NCBI RefSeq assembly: GCF_000820765.1 | Contig: NZ_CCYH01000004.1 | Coordinates: 62,001 to 126,000 of the forward strand | Source: Candidatus Soleaferrea massiliensis AP7 | GTDB lineage: Bacteria > Bacillota > Clostridia > Oscillospirales > Ruminococcaceae | Length of the DNA: 64,000 nucleotides | Reading direction: 5' to 3' | In this document: positions 16,541-26,300 of the stretch, in pieces | Layout: every line of letters starts with the position of its first letter | Numbering within the stretch: position 1 is the stretch's first letter | Position numbers and translations under genes: made by a program | The notes under the pieces: model-generated | What the model saw: only the letters and a program-made list of their open reading frames with translations | Database searches by the model: none | What the model was told of the DNA's origin: nothing

Positions 16541-18949
16541 CTACGCAAGCTCATGCTCGGTGCGCTCGATGATGTCATCCTGCGTCTGTTTGGACAGGAC
16601 GTTGAAGAAGGCGCTGTATCCGGCGACCCGGACGATCAGGTCGCGGTGCTTCTCAGGATGCTTCTGCGCGTCAAGCAGTGTGTCGCGGGAAACGACGTTG
16701 TACTGGACGTGGAAGCCGTGCAGGCGATTGAAGAAGGTCCGCACCAGGAAGATCAGCTTCATGCGGTCCTCTTCCTTCATCAGCACCTGCGGCGTGACCT
16801 TCTGGTTCAGCAGTACGCCGCCGGTGATCTTGGAGGTTTCGAGCTTCGAAACCGATTTGAAGACGGCGGTCGGGCCGTTTTTGTCCATCGCATGGGACGG
16901 GCTGCAGCCCTCGGCCAGCGGCGTGCCGGCCTTGCGGCCGTCCGGCGTCGCCGTGGTGCCGGCGCCCTGCGGGACATTCGCCGAAATCGAAGAGGTTCCG
17001 GCATAGTATACGCCGCCGACCGGTCCGCGTCCGAAGCGGGTGTTTTTGTATTTCGAGATTTCATCGATATAAGAATGATACGCTTTTTTGAGCAATAAGT
17101 CAATCTCATCGTCGTCATTTCCGTATTTTGGCGCCTTGTCGATCAAAAGCTTCTGGATGCGCTGGTTCTCAGGGCTTTCGAAGTTGTCGAGCAGCGCGTC
17201 CCACAGCTCGGATGCGGTCATCAGCTGCTTGTCGAAGACGCACTCCTTGATGGCGGCCAGCGAATCGCCGAGATTCGCGATGCCCACCTGCAGGCCGCTG
17301 ATGAAATCGTACACCGCGCCGCCCTCCTTGAGCGTCAGGCCGCGGTCGATGCAGTCGTCGATCAGCGCAGAGCACAGGATATCCGCCGCGTCCTCCTCAA
17401 GCACCATGTCGGCGCAGGAGTCGATGACGACGCTGTGGCGGGTAAATTCGCGGATGATCTTATCCCAGGCCGCCATGACCTCATCGAAGGAGGTCATCTC
17501 CCTGAAATGACCGACCCCCTCGCAGATGCGCTTACCGGAATCGATGTCCACACCGTCGTTGAGCGCGATCATCAGGGATTTCGGGAAGTTCAGGAAGCTC
17601 ATGCCGGTACAGCGGTAGCCCCATTTGCCCGGGACCGCGCATTCGACACAGCCGATGGCGCTGTAGTTGTAGGCATCCTCTTCCTTGACGCCCTTTTCGA
17701 TGAAGGACGGGATGATGATCTCATCGTTGTTGAAGGCCGGCATACCGAAGCCAAGCCGGATGACCTCGACGCACTCCTTCATGAAGTCGTCGCTCAGCCC
17801 CTTGTGGTAGCGGACGGTCAGATTGGGCTGCGGAAGCCGGGTCTGCGCGACGCTTCGCAGGATCAGATAGGACAGGCGGTTGACAGCGTCCTTTTTATCC
17901 GGCGTTTGTCCGCCGACCGTGACGTTCTGGTAAAGCGGGCTGCCCGCGCTGAACTTGGTGTGCGACCAGGAGCGGATTTTGTTGATCGTGTAGGTTTTGA
18001 GCCAGAAATTGGTCAGCAGCTCCACCGCGAAGTCCTCGTCGATCCTGCCGGCGTCCAGATCCTTCTGGAAATAGGGATGGACATACTGGTCCAGCCTGCC
18101 GTAGGACAGCGAATGTCCGTTCGATTCGATCTGCAGGCACAGATGGATGATCCAGATCGACTGCAGCGCTTCCTGGAAGCTTTCCGCCGGATGATACGGC
18201 ACCTTGCACAGGATGCGCGCCATCTCGGCAAGCTCCAGGCGGCGGCTTTCATCCTGCTCTGCGGATGCCATCTCGTCGGCCAAAGCCGCATAGCGTCCGG
18301 CAAAGTCGACGACGGCGTCCAGCACGATCAGAATCGCGCGGTAGAAGTAGGATTTCTTGAGGTTCTTGTAATCGGTCAGGTCCAGCGCGTTCAGATGTTC
18401 CACCGTCCGGTCGCGGTATCCCTTCAGGCCGTATTGCAGAACCTTCTCATAGTTGACCGCGACATGTGCGTCGCCTGAGGTGATGTTTCCCTCGGCCTTG
18501 ATGATGCCAAGATCGTAGAACAGCTTGCTTTCGGCCGGCATGGCGGCGAGGCCGCGCTCCTTCAGGGTGTTGTTCTCCCAGTACGGCGCGATATCCCGAA
18601 GCTGCTGCTTGGTCTCCTCTGTGATGTAGAACCGGTCGCCGTCGCGCTTCTCGAACTGATCGAGCTCGTCGATGACCCAGTCCATCGCGTATTCCGGGAA
18701 GATCGGCGCGCTGCGGTTGGAGGAAGCCTGGTTGCCGGCAATCAGGGTCTGCGGTTCGATGTAGATATCCATATGCTCCAGGATATTTTTTACCGTATAG
18801 GCACGGCGCAGAACCATCGGGTCGGCCTGATGCTTTTGATAGGATTCGGTCGCGAGGATCGCGCGCTGTGCGCAGACCATCGGCTTCGCGTTCAGCAGTT
18901 CCTCCCTGAAATCGTGCATCCTGGATGTCAGTTCACCAAAATAACTCAT
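16541..18949 (-). CDS. Glycyl radical enzyme of the YbiW/PflD (PflF) type
   Basis: 802 residues. The glycyl radical loop is RVAGYSAFF with the radical Gly at 777, and the active-site cysteine is C434 in SAIGCVECAVPG. The GCVE motif marks a dehydratase/lyase-type enzyme rather than true pyruvate formate-lyase; the following text AVPGKWGYRCTGMSF matches the E. coli YbiW/PflD group. From recalled literature, that group opens 1,5-anhydrohexitol 6-phosphates to 1-deoxy-ketose phosphates; I place moderate trust in that. The neighbours fit: ROK kinase upstream, FSA aldolase downstream, activase divergent at 21481. ATG at 18949, ribosome site GAGAGGGG, preceded by an A/T-rich hairpin at 18966-18997. 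Confidence 0.9.
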   Translation of the reverse strand: MSYFGELTSRMHDFREELLNAKPMVCAQRAILATESYQKHQADPMVLRRAYTVKNILEHMDIYIEPQTLIAGNQASSNRSAPIFPEYAMDWVIDELDQFEKRDGDRFYITEETKQQLRDIAPYWENNTLKERGLAAMPAESKLFYDLGIIKAEGNITSGDAHVAVNYEKVLQYGLKGYRDRTVEHLNALDLTDYKNLKKSYFYRAILIVLDAVVDFAGRYAALADEMASAEQDESRRLELAEMARILCKVPYHPAESFQEALQSIWIIHLCLQIESNGHSLSYGRLDQYVHPYFQKDLDAGRIDEDFAVELLTNFWLKTYTINKIRSWSHTKFSAGSPLYQNVTVGGQTPDKKDAVNRLSYLILRSVAQTRLPQPNLTVRYHKGLSDDFMKECVEVIRLGFGMPAFNNDEIIIPSFIEKGVKEEDAYNYSAIGCVECAVPGKWGYRCTGMSFLNFPKSLMIALNDGVDIDSGKRICEGVGHFREMTSFDEVMAAWDKIIREFTRHSVVIDSCADMVLEEDAADILCSALIDDCIDRGLTLKEGGAVYDFISGLQVGIANLGDSLAAIKECVFDKQLMTASELWDALLDNFESPENQRIQKLLIDKAPKYGNDDDEIDLLLKKAYHSYIDEISKYKNTRFGRGPVGGVYYAGTSSISANVPQGAGTTATPDGRKAGTPLAEGCSPSHAMDKNGPTAVFKSVSKLETSKITGGVLLNQKVTPQVLMKEEDRMKLIFLVRTFFNRLHGFHVQYNVVSRDTLLDAQKHPEKHRDLIVRVAGYSAFFNVLSKQTQDDIIERTEHELA

Positions 18950-19426
18950 ACAAAATCCCCTCTCTCATACTTTTTCTTTGGAAAAAGAAAAAGTATGCAA
19001 AAAGAAACCAATTTTTCTTATTGATAGCATATTGTTTTAAAGGGAGAGATCCCCCTGTGTTGAAGCAGTATCAAAATATGGAACCTTTAAAATCTGATGC
19101 GGTTTGCCGGATCGGTTCCGATCTGCTCTTGACAGCCCGCACCCGTCAGTTATAACCAGAGCTCGAATGGGGCGTTCAGTAAACTTGCATACTTGGAAAT
19201 GTGATCGGATTCATCTGGAAAGCTTACCGATAACCCCAACAGATCGTTGCGGTGACAGGAACCGATATTTCCTATAACAGCAGCCTGTTTTGGTTAAGAC
19301 AGGAACCGCTGCTTTCTGTTTCCCATCTTACAGGGAACAGCTGTGCGGAAGGGTTCTATATTCTTCAAACGCAGCATTTGCATTTCAGCCGGAGTGTTCA
19401 CGCTATGGGATATGCAACTGCTCTGT
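18950..19426. other. 477-bp gap inside the radical-enzyme operon
   Basis: No gene. At 18966-18997 CATACTTTTTCTTT and its complement form a long A/T-rich hairpin directly before the ribosome site of the glycyl radical enzyme. Around 19271-19315 AGCAGCCTGT... and ...ACAGG...GCTGCT form a second, weaker hairpin. The size of the gap suggests an internal promoter, processing site or leader control for the enzyme gene. Confidence 0.5.
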
Positions 19427-20380
19427 TTAGTCCTCAAATAACAGCTGTGCCGCGCCGATGATGCCGAAGTCGTCGCCAAGCTCGGCGAATTTAAAGTAGA
19501 CCGGCATGTCATTGTGATTGTAGGAATCGAAATAGCTGCGAATCGGATCGAACAGCATGCCGCCGAACTTGGTAAGCCCGCCTCCGAAGACAAAGCAGTT
19601 GATGTTCAGCAGGCTGTACATGTTGTAAACCCAGACCGCCAGGTATTTTGCCATGTGATCGATGGCCCAGCATGCAAGCGCGTCGCCCATCTTGGCTGCG
19701 TCCTCGATGTGCTTGGCGGTGATCTTTTCCGGCGCGCCCGCAAGCTCGACCATAATGGTCTGATCGCCGGCGATGATCCGCTGACGGATGTGCCGCACAA
19801 TCATCGAGCCAGAGGTGTGGGACATGAAGCAGCCCTTGTTTTCGCAGCCGCAGAGCACGCCCTCATCCGGCGTGATCAGCATATGTCCGGCCTCGCCCGA
19901 AAAGCCGTAGCTGCCGCGGAAGATATGGTCGTTGATGATGATACCGGCCGAGGTGCCGGTGCTGACCGGGCAGTAGATCATGTGCTTGAACCCGCGGCCC
20001 GCGCCGAAACGGTGCTCGGCAATCGCGCCGGTGTGGGAATCGTTGTCGATGACCACCCTCACGCCGAGCTTCCCGGCCAGATAATCCCGCGCGGCGAAAT
20101 CCTTGATCCTGGTCAGGTTGGTGGTCATCAGGATTTTTCCTTCGTCAAACAGTATGTATGAGGGCATCCCGATGCCGATGCCGGAAAGGTCCGCGGCCGT
20201 CAGGGAATTGCGCTGCAGCATCATGCCGATGTCCGATGCGATGCTGTCGAAGAACAGCGGTCCCGGGAGCGATTTATCCGAAGGGACCCGGTGCCGGTCG
20301 ATGATCTCATTCTTTTCATTAAACAGGCCGTAGGCGATCTTGGTACCGCCCACATCGATTCCAAAATAATAACGTTTCAT
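19427..20380 (-). CDS. ROK-family sugar kinase
   Basis: 317 residues. The ATP-binding motif DVGGTKIAYGL is at residues 9-19, the catalytic aspartate lies in VVIDNDSHTGAIAE, and the ROK zinc site appears as GEAGHMLI ... CGCENKGC, though the residue after the last cysteine is Phe-Met rather than the usual Leu-Glu. ROK kinases phosphorylate hexoses or related polyols at C6 in the cytoplasm. It begins 8 bases after the DeoR gene and precedes the glycyl radical enzyme. In this setting the natural guess is that it makes the 6-phosphate substrate of that enzyme; glucose or another sugar cannot be excluded. Confidence 0.88.
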   Translation of the reverse strand: MKRYYFGIDVGGTKIAYGLFNEKNEIIDRHRVPSDKSLPGPLFFDSIASDIGMMLQRNSLTAADLSGIGIGMPSYILFDEGKILMTTNLTRIKDFAARDYLAGKLGVRVVIDNDSHTGAIAEHRFGAGRGFKHMIYCPVSTGTSAGIIINDHIFRGSYGFSGEAGHMLITPDEGVLCGCENKGCFMSHTSGSMIVRHIRQRIIAGDQTIMVELAGAPEKITAKHIEDAAKMGDALACWAIDHMAKYLAVWVYNMYSLLNINCFVFGGGLTKFGGMLFDPIRSYFDSYNHNDMPVYFKFAELGDDFGIIGAAQLLFED

Positions 20381-20388
20381 CTTACGCC

Positions 20389-21168
20389 CTATCCTTTCTG
20401 ATTCGGTTCGCCGGCGCTGACCGGCACCGTCTGCACATGAATGCCGTTTTGGATGAGTCCCGCCTTGATGGACGCGGGGATCTGGTCGTCGGTGAACAGG
20501 AAATCCACCTCCGAAGCATCGAACTGCTTGGCGACGCCGCGGCGCTCGAACTTGGTCGATTCGGTCAGCACCACGACATTGTCGGCGTATTTTGCCATGG
20601 TACGCACCGTGGCGGCACGCTGGTAGTCGTTGCCCGTAAAGCCGGCCGAGCTTGAAAAGCCGTCCGTGCCGATAAAGAGTTTATCCACATAGAATTCCGA
20701 TGCGCAGAGACTGGTGATCGGTCCGACCAGCACCTGCGACTGCGGCTGGTATTCGCCGCCCAGCAGCACCACGCGGACGAACGGCGCCTGCCGGATGTAG
20801 GATGCGATAAACGCGGAGTTCGTGACGATCGTCACATCCCGGCGGTTAAACGCCAGCTCGGCGGCCAGCAGCGCGCAGCAGGAGCCGGATTCGATCATGA
20901 CCGTCTCACCGCTCCCGACCAGCTCGGCGGCCATGCGGGCGATGCGCTGCTTTAGTTCATACTGGAACGCCAGCCGGTTGCCGATGTCGTCGCTGGAGAC
21001 CTTGACCGCATGGCCGTGCTCGCGGCGCAGCAGCCCTTTCTTCTCCAACGTATCCAGATCCTTGCGGACGGTGACTTGTGACACGCCCAGCAGTTCTGCA
21101 AGCTTTACCACCTCGACGCGGTTCTTTTGATTGACAATGTCGAGCAGTTTTGTATGTCTCCCTATCAT
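20389..21168 (-). CDS. DeoR-family transcription regulator of the catabolic operon
   Basis: 259 residues from the ATG at 21168 (MIGRHTKLLDIVNQ); GGGAG lies nine bases upstream, while an ATG three codons earlier abuts that site. The N-terminal winged helix-turn-helix reads VVKLAELLGVSQVTVRKDLDTLEKKGLLRREHG, and the C-terminal sugar-phosphate-sensing DeoRC domain follows (IESGSCCALLAAEL, TNSAFIASYI, LLGGEY, KLFIGTDGF). DeoR proteins are normally repressors relieved by a phosphorylated sugar of the pathway. It is first in the operon, so it is probably autoregulated, and likely also controls the divergent activase. Confidence 0.9.
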   Translation of the reverse strand: MIGRHTKLLDIVNQKNRVEVVKLAELLGVSQVTVRKDLDTLEKKGLLRREHGHAVKVSSDDIGNRLAFQYELKQRIARMAAELVGSGETVMIESGSCCALLAAELAFNRRDVTIVTNSAFIASYIRQAPFVRVVLLGGEYQPQSQVLVGPITSLCASEFYVDKLFIGTDGFSSSAGFTGNDYQRAATVRTMAKYADNVVVLTESTKFERRGVAKQFDASEVDFLFTDDQIPASIKAGLIQNGIHVQTVPVSAGEPNQKG

Positions 21169-21236
21169 AGCGTTCATCTCCCTTGTATCATTATTTAAAG
21201 GATAACACAAAGCTGCCGAAGTTGCAATCCGAAAGT

Positions 21237-21246
21237 TTCATATGAA
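21237..21246. promoter_or_regulatory. Candidate DeoR operator palindrome
   Basis: TTCATATGAA, a perfect 10-base palindrome, lies about 25 bases downstream of the predicted deoR-operon -10 box, in the leader. A related TTTCAT half-site occurs on the other strand near 21360. Suggested only by position and symmetry. Confidence 0.35.
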
Positions 21247-21273
21247 TCAGGATATATTTTCTTTTGCAATTTC

Positions 21274-21301
21274 ATTATACACCATCCGCAAGAAATGTCA
21301 A
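21274..21301 (-). promoter_or_regulatory. Sigma-A promoter of the DeoR-ROK-radical enzyme-aldolase operon
   Basis: Minus-strand TTGACA (21296-21301) and TATAAT (21274-21279), 16 bases apart; both are exact consensus hexamers. It gives a leader of about 100 bases before the DeoR start. Confidence 0.8.
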
Positions 21302-21374
21302 GCGATTTTTTTGCGGATAAAGAAGAAATTGAATTCGTTAATAATAATATATGCTTACGAATGAAATTTTGTTC

Positions 21375-21403
21375 TTTACATCAAGTCGGCCATGTGGTAC
21401 AAT
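21375..21403 (+). promoter_or_regulatory. Promoter of the radical-SAM activase gene
   Basis: TTTACA (21375-21380), 17-base spacer, TACAAT (21398-21403). It is divergent from the DeoR operon promoter, with about 75 bases between the two -35 boxes. Confidence 0.7.
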
Positions 21404-21480
21404 GAAGCCAAAGAATTTTACATAAAATCTGTTTTGACACAGGGTAAAAAACGAAAAACCGATGAAATGAGGATGATTTC

Positions 21481-22383
21481 ATGAAAGCACCGCGCGCATG
21501 CATCTTTAATATTCAGAAATTCAGCATCCATGACGGACCGGGCATCCGGACCGTGGTGTTCTTTAAGGGCTGTCCGCTGCGCTGTAAGTGGTGTTCCAAC
21601 CCGGAGAGCCAGCGCGGTAATGTGCAGCTTCTGTGGGACAGGAATGCCTGCGTCGGCTGCAGGCGCTGTGAGCAGGCCTGTTCACAGCGGGCGGTTTCAT
21701 TTGAAAACGGCCGCGTGCTGATCGACCGGGCGCGCTGCATCGGCTGCGGAGCATGCGCTGACATCTGTGAAGCCGGCGCCCTCACCAGGGAAGGAAGACT
21801 CTATACGCTGGAAGAGGTGCTGCACACCGCCATGCAGGATGAACCCTTTTATGAGGAATCCGGCGGCGGCGTCACACTGTCGGGCGGCGAAGTGCTCTCG
21901 CAGGTTTCATTTGCCGCGCAGCTTTTGCGGAGCCTGCAGGAGCGGGGCATCCATACAGCGTGTGAGACGACCGGTTATGGAGAAAAGGAGGACTTCCTGC
22001 GGCTGATTGAGTATACGGATCTGCTGCTCTTCGATATGAAGCATCATGACGATAAAAAGCACCGGGAAGGCACCGGCATCGGCAACGCGCAGATCATCGC
22101 GAACATGACGCTGGCATCGGCAATGGGAAAAGAGATCATCGTGCGCATCCCGGTGATCCCCGGCTTCAATGACGGCCTTACAGACGCACACGGATTCTGC
22201 GATCTGCTGACGGATATCGGCATCAAGAGGGTAAACCTGCTGCCGTTCCATCAGTTCGGCCAAAAGAAATATGAATTGCTGGGTCTCGAATACGCCTATG
22301 CGGGTGTGCCGCAGCTGCATCCGGAGGATCTGAAGGAGTACCAGCGGTTTTTTTTAAACAGGGGTTTCGATTGTACCATCTGA
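21481..22383 (+). CDS. Glycyl-radical-enzyme activating enzyme (radical SAM)
   Basis: 300 residues. The radical SAM cluster motif is C31-PLR-C35-KW-C38; a ferredoxin-like insert with two 4Fe-4S motifs follows (cysteines 57, 60, 63, 67 and 86, 89, 92, 96), as in activases of the dehydratase/lyase-type glycyl radical enzymes. Other family signatures are FSIHDGPGIRTVVFFKGC, the SGGGVTLSGGE box, and FDMKHHDDKKHREGTG. It uses S-adenosylmethionine to pull a hydrogen from the glycine (G777) of its partner enzyme. The partner is almost certainly the enzyme at 16541-18949, transcribed away from it. Confidence 0.93.
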   Translation: MKAPRACIFNIQKFSIHDGPGIRTVVFFKGCPLRCKWCSNPESQRGNVQLLWDRNACVGCRRCEQACSQRAVSFENGRVLIDRARCIGCGACADICEAGALTREGRLYTLEEVLHTAMQDEPFYEESGGGVTLSGGEVLSQVSFAAQLLRSLQERGIHTACETTGYGEKEDFLRLIEYTDLLLFDMKHHDDKKHREGTGIGNAQIIANMTLASAMGKEIIVRIPVIPGFNDGLTDAHGFCDLLTDIGIKRVNLLPFHQFGQKKYELLGLEYAYAGVPQLHPEDLKEYQRFFLNRGFDCTI

Positions 22384-22654
22384 GACGGAGAACCGGCCTT
22401 GCCGGAACAGGACAGTATCAACCATTTCGCCCTGAGAGGGTTGCTGTGCTGTTATTTCAAAGACATTTGTAATCCGTGTCTGTAATCAGAAACGCAGCAT
22501 CTTGAAGTGGCACAGCCGGGACCGCGTTATAAATATGCCTGGTGTGTTGGTAACCAAAAGATAGCAGCATATTGCCGTAATTAAACGCAGCAGCTGCCCG
22601 AGAAAACTGATTATTTATGGGATCACCGACATCGCACGTACCAGCCGAAGTATT

Positions 22655-23005
22655 GGGGTACTGTGAGAGAAACCCGTAGCCAGGAAAGCGTCCGCTGCTA
22701 GCCATGCCCAACCACCCTGCCCAAACCCAAACGCCGCCCGCAGGCGGCCGAAGCAGATAATAGGATATCAGAGGGGATTTTCAAGGGAGCCACCACCTGC
22801 GGTGGGGCAATCGGCTACGCCGCTTTTTTTGCTGCGTTGTTGTGGTGTGTTTGTCATAGGCTCTTTTTTTATTTCAGTGTCGCGTAGCGCGTACACCAGC
22901 GCAGCTGGCCCCTTGAACGGCCTTTCTTGGTTACTTCTTTGGCCGGCAAAGAAGTAACTGCCACAATGCCAAGACATCCTGGCAAACACAGCAAGACTGC
23001 CGCGC
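22655..23005 (+). repeat. Interspersed structured repeat, subfamily B, copy 2
   Basis: Same orientation as 4240-4645. Shared in order: GCGTCCGCTGCTAG, CAAACGCC, GGGGATTTTCAAGGG, CACCACCTGCGGTGGGG, CGGCTACGCCG, GCGTTGTTGTGG, GTCATAGGCTCTTTT, CGCGTAGCGCGT, CAGCGCAGCTGG, CTTGAACGGCC. The 12-bp hairpin is at 22930-22941/22947-22958 and the TGCCAAGA hairpin at 22967-22984 (one mismatch). Confidence 0.8.
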
Positions 23006-23129
23006 CGCAGCAAAACGGCTGCCGCCTTGCCGGAGGAAAGGATGCACTGTGCCTAAGCGGCACACCCGCCGCCCATCCCGCTGAATCCCGGCAAACAACG
23101 ATTGAACACACGCCTATATCGGACAAACC

Positions 23130-23164
23130 AAGGAACTTTGTTTTATATAAACAAAGTTCCTTTC
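23130..23164. terminator. Strong hairpin terminator
   Basis: AAGGAACTTTGTTT and AAACAAAGTTCCTT form a perfect 14-bp stem with a short AT loop and T-rich flank. It is the last clear element before the GH97 leader and could end read-through from the activase. Confidence 0.7.
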
Positions 23165-23376
23165 TGTTGTTTGGAGGTTCTGTCAATTGATTTGTGTGGA
23201 TATAGGCCCTATACTTATATCTATAAAGAGAGCGGGCGACCGCAGGGATGGACGGCAGCTTCTTCAAGCTCCGGCGTTCCGCCGCTGACCATCCAACCGC
23301 GGCAATCTACCGGAAAGGAGGATGAAAGACCCGACCGCACAGAGAGCAACAAACAGACAAAAAGAGAAAGAGGGTT

Positions 23377-26300
23377 ATGATATTGAAGAAAATATCCGTT
23401 ACAGCCGGCCTTCTGGCAAGCGTCATCGCACTGACAAGCTTCAGCTTCGGTCCGTATATGGCGTCGGCACAGGAAACATCCGGAGAAGGAACCGTTTCCC
23501 CAAACGGCCGCAACAGCATTGTGTTTTATCTGGACGATGCCGGTGCGCCGACCTATCGGGTGCAGCGGGACGGCAGCACGCTGATGGAGGATTCCACCCT
23601 CGGCTTCGAGCTGGATGCCGGGAACGGCGGCCTGCTGACCGAGGGGTTTGAACTGCTTGAGACCAGAACCGATGCGGTCAACGAGCAGGAGACGCCGGTT
23701 TGGGGCTTTGAAGAGACACTTTACAACCACTACAACGAAACCACCTACTGCCTGGCGGAGAAGGACGGCCTTAAACGCAGGGTCAACGTGATCCTGCGCG
23801 CCTATGACACCGGCGTCGCGTTCCGCTATTATTTCCCGGAACAAGACGCGCTGTCCGCCTTTAAGATCATGAATGAAAAATCCACCTTCCAGCTTCCGGC
23901 CGGCACAAAGGCGCTGATCCATGACGGATGGAGCCAGGGCATCCCGGTCGAAAAGGATGTCTCGCAGTTCTCCAGCACCAACATGCGCACGCCGATGACC
24001 TTCCTCTATGAAAATGGCACGGCCGCGACGCTGCATGAGGCGAGCCTCTACGACTATGCGCGCATCCAGCTTTCGGCGGTTTCCGGACAGCCCGGCAAGC
24101 TGGTAACCAACATCAAGTGGGCGAAAAACACCTCCTGGCCGGCGCCGTCCTATGATCCGCCGACCGGCGACTATGTAAACGCGCGCACCGACTACTACAC
24201 GCCCTGGCGGCTGCTGATCATCAGCGACAGCCAGATCGGGCTTTTGGAGAACAACAGCCTGATCTACAACCTGAACGATCCGTGCAAAATGGAGGACACC
24301 TCCTGGATTACAGCCGGCAAGACCCAGATGTGCTACGATATGACGGCTGCGGGCATCAAGAAGGCGATCGACTTCGCGGTGTTCCAGAACGACCAGTATG
24401 TGCTGATCGATTCGGGATGGTACGGCACCGAGGACGACCGCACCAGCGACCCGAACAAGGTCAAGCCAGGTGAAAACTACCTGTATTCAAGCCATGAGCC
24501 GCCGTCGAAGGTTTACGTCGACTTCGAGATGGAGGACATCATGGCCTACGCCAGGGAGAAGGGCGTCAAGATGATCTTTTATGTCAACCACATCGCGCTG
24601 GAGGACTACGATCTTGAGACGCTGTTCACCACCTATGAAAACTGGGGCATCGCGGGCGTCAAATTCGGCTTCATCAACTATGGAAGCCAGTACTGGACCA
24701 ACTGGTTCAAGGATGCCGTCGAGATTGCGGCGAAGCATCACATTGCGGTGGTCGCGCATGACGAGGACGTCTCAACCGGCTTTGAAAGGACCTATCCGAA
24801 CCTGCTTTCTCTGGAGGGCATTCTGGGCGACGAGGGAAACGTCACCGCGTCGGACGACCTCAAGAGCCTGTTTACCCGGTCGGTTGCGAACAACGCCGAC
24901 CACACCTATTTTACAAATCCCGGCAGAAAATCCACCGCCTTCAACGTCGCGCTGCCGCTGTTCTTCTACTCCGGCGGACAGGCGCTGTTCTGGGAGGGGG
25001 CGAATCCGGATACGACCAACGAGAAGCGCAACGCGCAGCTCAAGTTCTGGCGCGATATGCCCGGCAGCTACGATGAAGTTCTGCCGATCGAAGGCGAATT
25101 CGGCAGATATGCGACCCTTGCGCGCCGCGCGGGCGACGAATGGTTCTTGGGCAGCATCAATTCCGATGAACGGGATTTGAGCCTTGCATTCGATTTCCTC
25201 GGGGAGGGCAAGTATGTCGCGGAGTTCTATGCAAGCCCGGAAGATGCCATCGAAACCTCCCGCGAGGTGCTGCTTTCCAAATACATTGTGGACAGCGAGA
25301 CGGTCTACAGCCAGCATATGCCGCTTTCCGGCGGACTGGCCATTCATTTTTATCCGGCAAGCGACGAGGAGATTGCAAGCATCCCGGACTTCATGAAGCT
25401 GACGCTGCAGCAGACCATCGATCTTGCGAAGTCCAGACTGGGAGGCGCTTATACAACCCGCAGCAAACGGGAGCTTACCGCCGCCATTGAAGAAGCGCAG
25501 GCGGTCTATGAGGATCTGGGCGCGACCAAAGAACAGGTCAACGAAGCGTCGGCAGCGCTTTCAGAGAAGATCGATGCCCTGAGGAGCGCGAACATCCTGT
25601 CGGATTGGATTTCTCAGTCCGAGATGCGCGTTGTGTCCACATCCTCCCCGGGCGCGGAGGGACCTGCGTCGAATATGCTGGACGGCAGCGAAAACAGCAT
25701 CTGGCATTCCTACTATAAATGGGAAGGCTCGGCGGAGACGGTCAAGGAGAAGCCGCCGCATTGGGTGATTGTGGATTTGGGAAGCGAGCAGGTGGTGACC
25801 GAGGTTTCACTGATCAACCGTCCGGAGGGCGGTCATCACAACGGTATCTTCCTGGATGCCGAAATCTACACCAGTATGGACGGCGAAGCCTTCACACTGG
25901 CAGGGACCGTGACTTGGCCGGAGGCGACCGGCGCGCGTTCGGTATCCATCCAGCCTACCGCCGCACGCTATGTCAAGGTGGTTGCGACCCGTACCGTCAA
26001 TGACTACGGCGTCATCGCCGAATTCAACGTCAAAGCGTCCCCGCTCAGCGAGTCGGTCGGCATGATTGCCCGCGCGGAATACCTGCGCCCGCTCCTGCCG
26101 CAGGAGATGCAGGACGCACTGAATGAAGAGATTCTGAAGGTATACGATTTCATCGAAAACGGCGGCGTCAAAGAGGATGAGGCGGCAGCCATTGCGCCGC
26201 TGGCCGCGATGATTGCCCAATTCGAAGAGGATATGGCGACCATCTCCGGTATCCGCATCGACGGCGTGCCGCTGATGGGATTCGCGCTGGACAAGGAGGT

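Larger units (their letters stand above)
22384..23376. other. Long gap between the activase and the GH97 gene
   Basis: Contains a subfamily B repeat copy (about 22655-23005) and a strong hairpin terminator at 23130-23164. The rest shows no gene. Upstream of the GH97 start there is an AGAGGG site but no obvious consensus promoter. Confidence 0.6.

Noticed and set aside
23377-23383. Treating the GH97 gene as two genes because of its length
   Set aside because: The frame is open through all modules with no internal start signals or frameshift; multi-module size is normal for dockerin enzymes.
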